From Gymnopilus junonius (Eukaryota > Basidiomycota > Agaricomycetes > Agaricales > Galerinaceae), in contig JADNYJ010000036.1 in the NCBI GenBank assembly GCA_015501075.1, positions 220,690 through 284,689 on the forward strand: a stretch of 64,000 nt of DNA, given 5' to 3'. The notes beneath the pieces are model-generated. The model worked only from the letters and a program-made list of their open reading frames with translations, made no database searches and was not told where the DNA came from. Below, piece by piece: positions 57,548 to 64,000 of this stretch. A program made the position numbers and the translations under genes. Positions within the stretch are counted from its first letter, which is position 1, and the number at the start of each line of letters is the position of its first letter.

Positions 57548-58581
57548 ATGGCTAACTCAAAAAACCCCGACTCACCTCGCAAACAATTCCTCATGAGCCT
57601 TGTTCACCCTGAATCATTCCCAAAATGTCCATTTGGAAAGGCGCACATACCCAACATTTGTATGGGCTGCAAAGAGTCTGAAAAACTCGGGCATCAATAC
57701 TACTGGGTACGCTAACTTGTTGTGTTTAAAATGAAAACAACTCACATGTGGTGCAAAGTGCGACAGATGTGGCCAGAATTGGGGCCGAGAACTCTCTGAG
57801 GCTGAACGGACTGAACTTCACAAGAAGCTCGATAGCTGGGACCGCGAGGTGAGGGCGAAGGGCCAGGATGCCCATCGTGCTGGCAAGCTGTCAGCATCGT
57901 CTTCTGCTCCTTCAAAGGAGACCCATGTCAATGAAGCGAGTAACTCCCTGGCATTAGTGTCTGCTACTATGATGAAAGATCCAATTAGCCAATCTGCATC
58001 AGTCGACATCTACATCTCTTTAGCCGTGCGCTTCAGCCTTCATATTTTTTGGATCTTCACTCACCGATGCGCTACAGATTGGTGACAACGTCTCCCGACA
58101 TGCTGGACCATTGGTCAATGGTTTCTATATTCCTGCCAAGGACGGAACTTTCTGTAACCTGACAGGTTTCCCTGGTGTCCTCTGGGAAATCTACGATCAC
58201 ATTCAACGCACATTTCTCCCTATTCTGTCACTTTCTGCTTACCCTGTCAAGGATAGGGAGTTTCTCATCGTACACCCCCATGGCTTTTCAGACAGTGACT
58301 GCATTGGCTTGAAGGAGCTTAAGCGGTGCTTCCACAACCTCTCCACAAGTGCCCCGCTCCTTCGAAAGTGCAAACGAGACAATGAAGCCATCATGCATGC
58401 AATAGGACCATCCACTGCTCAAAAACTCCGAAGATCCTGGGAGATTGCGGAAGTCGATGATGGTAAAACTTTGGTATCCCAGAAGGTGGACAGAGCAGTC
58501 CAGACAGGTCATAAAGGAAAGGCGAAGGTGATCGAAATCATTGATCCTGAGATAATAGATCTTACAATAGATGATGATTGA
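57548..58581 (+). CDS. Zinc-ribbon-like protein with C-terminal SUMO-interaction-like motifs
   Basis: Exons 57548-57706, 57759-58025 and 58078-58581, all in phase, give 309 aa with no frame break. The N-terminal part has four cysteines in two pairs with a histidine (KCPFGKAHIPNICMGC, then across the intron YYWCDRCGQNW), resembling a zinc ribbon or double CxxC binder. The middle is charged and serine-rich. The C-terminal half contains NGFYIPAKDGTFCNLTGFPG and LWEIYDHIQRTFLP, unknown to me. The last residues, KVIEIIDPEIIDLTIDDD, hold two hydrophobic-acidic motifs typical of SUMO-interaction motifs. Location between repeats suggests an accessory or element-linked gene. Function unknown. Confidence 0.72.
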
Positions 58582-58709
58582 TTGTCACACTGTCGTTCTC
58601 ATTAATGGTTTGCTATCATAGAGTTTCAATTCTATACTGAGGGTGTATACAAAGGCTTATATCCAAACTGTATTGAATGTCATCCGCATCATGAATAACT
58701 CTAAGTAGA

Positions 58710-60235
58710 TAGTGATGGGCACGGGTCACCCACCCATACCCGTACCCATCGAAAGCCGTACCCTCGACTAAGGGTGCGGGTTCCCGTCACCTGTTGTCTC
58801 AGGTACGGCTTTCGACGGGTACTTGCAGGCAACCCCTCCCTTGAGTGAGCCTTGGGAGATCCATATGCCTCGCAATGGCTGTCCGAACATCAAATGACGT
58901 TGTCCTACACATTGCGAGGGTGTAGGGTAAACGGCAGGTTGAGGTGGGGTGTGTGGCACTGCAGGAGTGGAGAGGAGGGCCATCGAATACAGCACGACAA
59001 CTCAACGAGCTCTCCACCCTCGACATTGGCTTGCCAAGCGATGAAGAGGCTGCAGGGTAACGGCACCAGACAAGACAAGCCGGCAGAGATGAACTGACCC
59101 ACCTCCGGCTTGCTCTTCTGTGCAAGGGAGGTGGGGGTGGGACTGTTGATGAGGAAAGGGAGGATATCTGCCTCCGGCTTGCTTTTGCGTGGCGAGGGGG
59201 GCAGAAGGCGGCCTACGGAGACTGAATAGATATCTAGGGAGAGAAAAAGGGAATGTATTAGTCTAGGTTGAAATCAGAAAGGAAAAAAAGAGAACGATAC
59301 ATGCGTTCCAGGCATGTATGTCCTGTATGCACCTGTTGGGCCTCCCTCATCACGGGTCCCCCCTGTTATCAACATAAAGCCCCCGCCCATCAAAACAAAC
59401 CCACATCTTCGGAAGAAGGAGGGGCAAGAAGCACGAAGCACAAAAGTGGAGGAAGGAGGTGGAAGTGGGAGGAGAGCCAAATATCAAGTTCAACAGCATT
59501 GATCACATTTCGGAGTTTGCCGAGCAGCTCCGAACGCATGAAGTCACATTGATCCTCATCCCCTCGATCACTGTTGTATTGAATGCAAGGTCTGATCATG
59601 TTGTTTGCATGTCTAAGTTGTAACAGATCGTAGCGTCACTGGTGCGCCTGTCCCTGACTCTGCTGTCCGCCTTGTCACGTATGTGTCATAGTGTTATGCC
59701 GCCCCTTCCTTTTCTTTCCTTTTCGCCTTTCATTCTTATTACTAATGATTTCTTTCCTTTTTTTTAGGTTTATCTACTAGTACTGGCGCATCGGACGCGC
59801 ATCCACCTCCCTCGCTGCAAGAGTGAGCCGGAGAAGGACCCCCCCACCTCCCTCACCACTGCCATCCCCATCTCCCTCGCATTCAAGAGCAAGCTGGAGG
59901 TGGCTTGGCCGTGGGTGCTCGATGACGCTGACGCTGCTCCTGCCACTCCACCTCTATCTGCTTGCGAATGTGAGTCGGAGGTGGAGTCCTTGTTGCTGGA
60001 CCTGTGCTGACCCCCTTGCCCTTCTGCTGTCGCCTTCAGCTCGATGAATACGTGCAGCTGCTGGGTGCAGCTGCCGTATCCAGGCCGATGCATGAGTGGC
60101 CAACAAGAGCGGTGCAGACGCACAGCACCGGGTAGAACAGCCATTGCTAGGCATATGGGTCTCACATGGCTCGCTATGATGGACTTTGCTTGCGATCACC
60201 TGTCGAGGGTCGGAACCCGTGATGACTGGTGACTT
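58710..60235. mobile_element. Inverted-repeat-rich element, possibly a non-autonomous DNA transposon
   Basis: Two arms face each other. ccatatgcctcgcaatggct at 58861 recurs inverted at 60139-60159 with one mismatch. cctccggcttgctcttctg... near 59103 recurs inverted near 59825-59856 (ccacctccctcgctgcaag... gagccggag). The left end starts tagtgatgggcacggg, like a hAT terminus, and contains a hairpin whose arms are about 58743-58762 and 58802-58821 (20 bp, one mismatch). No target duplication was established and no transposase is encoded, so class and borders are uncertain. Confidence 0.5.
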
Positions 60236-60562
60236 TTTGTGCAGAATACATTCATATGAGTTATCATTGTTGTCGTTTCTCTCATTCCTCTGAATATAAT
60301 CTTCTTTTATGGCTTATAACTGTCCACATAGATGTGCCTTTTCTTTCGAGGCAGAAATCCTCAAGTCCTGTATAACCTAAGGCCTCAGTCTCTAGGGGGA
60401 AATTATCTATGGTAGGGTTGTTCTTTGTTCAGAGACAGGCATTCCATTATGGGATTGGGTATTGTTGACTGGCCCTCAGCCATTGAATGGCCCATGTGTG
60501 ACCTTGTAGCAATCGCATTGTTTGTAAGTCAGATTCTGATTCTCGGGCAGCATTATTGTTGA
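60236..60562. other. Upstream region of the KDZ transposase gene
   Basis: About 330 bp without a recognised feature. Confidence 0.6.
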
Positions 60563-63500
60563 ATGGCCCAATACAGACATGTCAGAATCACATCTTTCTG
60601 CCACTCAACATATGCTCCTGCCTTCGCTCTTGCTCTTCTCTTACTGACTCACTCACTACACGCCATGTTGAAGAACCAGAAAGCCCAGTTTGCTAAGGCT
60701 GCCAAAACATTGGGCAACACTATTCAACAACATTCTGAGACCAGAGTTGGACAGGAATATAGTGCCACGGGTATGAATTTTGTTCAAGTATTACAGACTA
60801 TTGATAACACTCTGGTAGTGTCTTCCACCTTTACAAATATGACTGCCCTACCCCCTCTGCCACCACCCATCAAGTTCAAACCTCCAGTCGTGAATGTCGA
60901 GACTGAAGCGGCAGTTGATGAAGAGCTCCCAAAGAAGACTCAGGTATGTCAGTTTCGGCGTTATTCTATTGTCCTCTCTAACAAAGAGTTGTGTTACAGA
61001 GGGCAGAGGCGTTAGAAGGCTTCGAGCAGATGATGCCTCTGTTACTCGATCTTCTCCTCGAGCACCAGTTTAATCCTTTCATGGACGACAATTGTACTAC
61101 ATGTCACAGGGATGGTGCTAAGCGAACAACGTGCTGCTATGACTGCAATCACCCTCTCTCATGTTCAGAATGTTTTATTGATGCACATCGGCATAATCGT
61201 ATGCATTGGGCTGAGGTCTGGAACCAGGAGCATGGATTCTTTGTTCACCACGACATATCTGCTCTTCGCAAGGATGGCTATGCACAACATCTTGGTCACA
61301 ATGGCCTGCCTTGTCCAATGCCTGATAGCAAAGAAGACCTCAACTTCCTCATCATCGACATCAATGGGATCCACAACACCAAGATTTGTTTTTGCCACTG
61401 CCCAGGGTCAGAAGATAGGGTTATCCAACTTATGCGACACCGATTATTCCCTGCAAGTCTTCAGCGCCCTGTTGCAGCTTTCATGTTTCAACTTCTTCAC
61501 CACTTCCACTTACTGCATCTCGAGTCAAAAGCCACGAAGTATGACTACATGGGAGCATTGCGCTGCTTAACTGACAATGTATTTACCAATGAAGTCTCTG
61601 TACGTCCCCCTTTCGCCTATCTATCACAATGTCTAATTATAGTCCAGGACCTTTACTCTCGATTTTGTATTGTCACCCAAGTATGGACTGCGCTGACAGC
61701 GAAGAAATGCCTCGGGCAAGCTCACGGCATAGATGAAGTTCTCCCACATCGGCCAAAGGAGAACCTGATTGTCTATTGCCCTGCTTGTCCAGAGCCACAC
61801 GTCAATATGCTACCAGGATGGGAACAGATGCCGCCTGAGTTCCGGTGTGCCAAATTTCATTCCATTCACATTTTACGTATTTCTCATGTGCATACCAAGT
61901 CATCTCAAGCAACTACAGATCACGCTCGACGGAAACTTCCATCTGAACTGCTACATGAAGAACACTGATCCTCACGACACGTCTCTCTTTCACGGCTGCG
62001 CTTATTTTCCCGATGACAAAGTATATCAGAACTATGTCAAGACTGTTGTCTACAATAGTAAGACGGATCAGGCACGTTCCATTCTACGTTTAAACCTACT
62101 CAACCACTGATTTTTAACAGAGATACAAATGCAGACATCTGGAGGTGCTTAAGAAGCAAGATGCGACGAAGAAATTCAAGAACATGGCTGTCTCTGGCAT
62201 TGTCAATGCCCAATGTAGCCATGTTTTTATCAAGTCAAGTATTGACCTTCAAGTCGGAGAGTGGTAAGTGCAACTCAGCCATGGTTGACCACATGTTGAA
62301 CGTTAATCTCTCACTTAGGTTCGCAAATGTTGATTTTGTTCTTGCAAATGCTGTCCTCAGCAGCAAGTTATTCATAGCTATGATCTGGATGGCGCTGTGT
62401 CCAAGGCCATTCTAGACCTTCTCATTTGCTATGACGTTGACTGCGAGTATTGTGTCCATTGTGTGTCAAGGTTCCTGAAGGCAGCCGATATTTGTGATGC
62501 TGCTGAAGCAGTGGCTATTGCGAGATGGTTAATCCCTATCGCTCATGTTCAGAATCATAATGACGACTGCATCTATTCTTTTGCATCTGCATATATGCCG
62601 CAAACTGGCCACTTTCATGGTGAGACTGCAGAACACTTTTGGCCAACTGGAAATCAGCTCGGTGGCCAGACACCCAGATGAATGCCGGTCATCGGCATGA
62701 CACCCTCATTGACCACTTTGGCAACTGGAACTTTAAAAAGATGATTAATCTGCATATGTCATATCCGATTTCTTATATTTCAGGTGGGAAGTAATATTTC
62801 TGATGATAGCGCACGCCTTATACAACGACCTCATCAATGCCAAGAAATTATTCGAAATCAAGTTCGCAATATTCCGAGACCTCACAAAGCAATATGCGGA
62901 TTATATACCTGACTGGAATCGACTCGATCATTCGTGGCGATCAGAAGATGGTCGAGTTGTCAGTGTATATCATCATAATCAGAAGAAAGGTGAAGTTGAC
63001 CAAAATCTTTATATAGCCAGTCTGCTCATTCGTCTTAGTTCCTTCGCAATCATGAATATATGAGTTGCTCATCAACGGCTTAAGCGATGATGGGTTGACT
63101 CACATTCTCAATGGTCCTTCTGCACTGGAAGTCCATTTCATCCATGAAGGGCTTTTGATTAGATCGACCCAGTGAGATAGCCTTGTCTTGAATATTCACT
63201 AGTCGGTGCACTCACGTTGATTCTGCAGGCTGAACATCAAAGCCAAGGCCACGTTCTCCAGCATGGAGAAGTCTGATGCTCTCATGGAGGAGCTCAGTGT
63301 ATCTCGACAACGTCTTCAAACTTGCATTGAGAAGTGGCGTTCCATCCAGAAGCATATGATGCCACATGTTGGTGATCATGTTCATAGACAGGCTGCAACA
63401 AATCCAGCACCGGAAGAAGAACGGCTCTTTCTTCCATCTGATCTTGCGGCCAATGAAAGGGCATCTATTGCTTCGATTCCTTTAATAGAATGTGAACGCA

Positions 63501-63945
63501 AGCTGCTAGAAGGACGTGCATTTGATCTCATTCGGGATTTATGCACCATTGTGAAATCGTTAACTGATTTGGGTACCGAAAAGGCTCAGAACTATGGTCA
63601 AGCATGACAGACACGAGCATCCGCTAGCATCCAGTGAGTCACATCATTACGTGATGCTACAATCACTGAATATAATGCCACCAGGAATGCCCTAATCAGG
63701 ATTGGATTGACAATGATGATCCCCTCTTTCGCCCCCTTACCAAGCAGGACACTTATAGGAAGCAGATGACCATCAAGCACGCTGTTGGGGACACGTACCG
63801 CCATGAGGGATTGTTGTGGGCCAACCGCGGGGTAACAAGTGGCACACAGCCAGCCCATTTCGCTTCGACTTCTGGATCTGACGTCCTAATGGCTGAGAGT
63901 TCATCAGTTGGGACGCAGGTTCTCAAGGCTAAGAAACTATGTTGA
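60563..63945 (+). CDS. KDZ (Kyakuja-Dileera-Zisupton) transposase with CxC2 cluster
   Basis: KDZ enzymes are RNase H-fold DDE transposases abundant in mushroom genomes. The CxC2 region reads CTTCHRDGAKRTTCCYDC, SCSECFIDAHRHNRMHWAEV, INGIHNTKICFCHC and HRLFPASLQRPVAAFMFQLL. Then VYCPACPEPHVNMLPGWEQM. Catalytic blocks are all present: TLDGNFHLNCYMKN (first Asp), CYDVDCEYCVH (second Asp) and HVQNHNDDCIYSFASAYMPQ followed by GETAEHFWPTGNQLGG (Glu). The C-terminal part shows KLFEIKFAIFRDLTKQYADY, VVSVYHHNQKK and EERLFLPSDLAANERASI, ending near 63945 with GDTYRHEGLLWANRG. Several introns are visible. Single-base losses occur near 62364 and at CCC 62673-62675. The start at 60563 is tentative; an ATG at 60665 is an alternative. 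May be an active or recently active element. Confidence 0.85.
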
Positions 63946-64000
63946 TGACTGCTTCGCGATGACTTAATCTGATGCCTAAACACCAGGCCACCATGTCGCC

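Noticed and set aside
59268..59552. Small plus-strand frame inside the inverted-repeat element
   Set aside because: No family resemblance and located between repeat arms.
1..64000. tRNA genes and CRISPR arrays
   Set aside because: No paired A-box/B-box with cloverleaf potential and no regularly spaced direct repeats were seen by eye.

Overview
The window looks like nuclear DNA from a filamentous basidiomycete, most likely an Agaricomycete (mushroom-forming fungus). The reasons are: introns of about 50-65 nt with GT..AG borders; mushroom-typical families (a DUF6533 seven-helix protein, F-box/leucine-rich paralogs, BTB proteins, serine/threonine-rich single-pass membrane proteins); chromodomain Ty3/gypsy and Copia retrotransposons; and a KDZ (Kyakuja-Dileera-Zisupton) transposase with its CxC2 cysteine cluster. 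No rRNA, tRNA or CRISPR features were seen. Species cannot be named from the sequence.

Left part (1-32.9 kb), gene-rich. In order: VPS25 (ESCRT-II), a RING-finger gene, ribosomal protein RPL11 (minus), a second RING-finger gene with the same first intron position, a BTB/POZ gene, an F-box gene, a predicted single-pass surface protein, a small gene with PY-like motifs, a DUF6533 membrane protein, a serine/threonine-rich single-pass protein (minus), an F-box pseudogene (minus), an FAD-dependent aromatic monooxygenase, an F-box gene (minus), a second serine/threonine-rich single-pass protein paralogous to the first (minus), a 572-bp hAT-like MITE with 8-bp target duplications, COX10 (minus), and an F-box gene cut off by a retrotransposon.

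Middle part (32.9-54.6 kb), a nested retrotransposon block. A Ty3/gypsy element (A, plus) is split by a complete Copia element with 5-bp target duplications, whose 3' LTR carries a 213-bp CACTA-like MITE. The 3' end of A is cut by a second gypsy element (B, minus), and B abuts a third (C, minus). Gypsy C carries, on its antisense strand between the chromodomain and the 3' LTR, a two-exon gene with exact Zn(II)2Cys6 cysteine spacing. This is the most interesting object in the window.

Right part (54.6-64 kb), accessory. A multi-exon gene of an uncharacterised mushroom-type family (minus), a zinc-ribbon-like gene ending in tandem SUMO-interaction-like motifs, a 1.5-kb inverted-repeat-rich element, and a nearly complete KDZ transposase gene.

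One caution runs through the whole annotation. Many otherwise well-conserved genes, including normally single-copy VPS25 and COX10, carry single-base frame breaks, nearly all losses and mostly beside short homopolymers. This looks more like unpolished long-read sequence than mass gene death, so gene models are given across the breaks and the breaks are stated.
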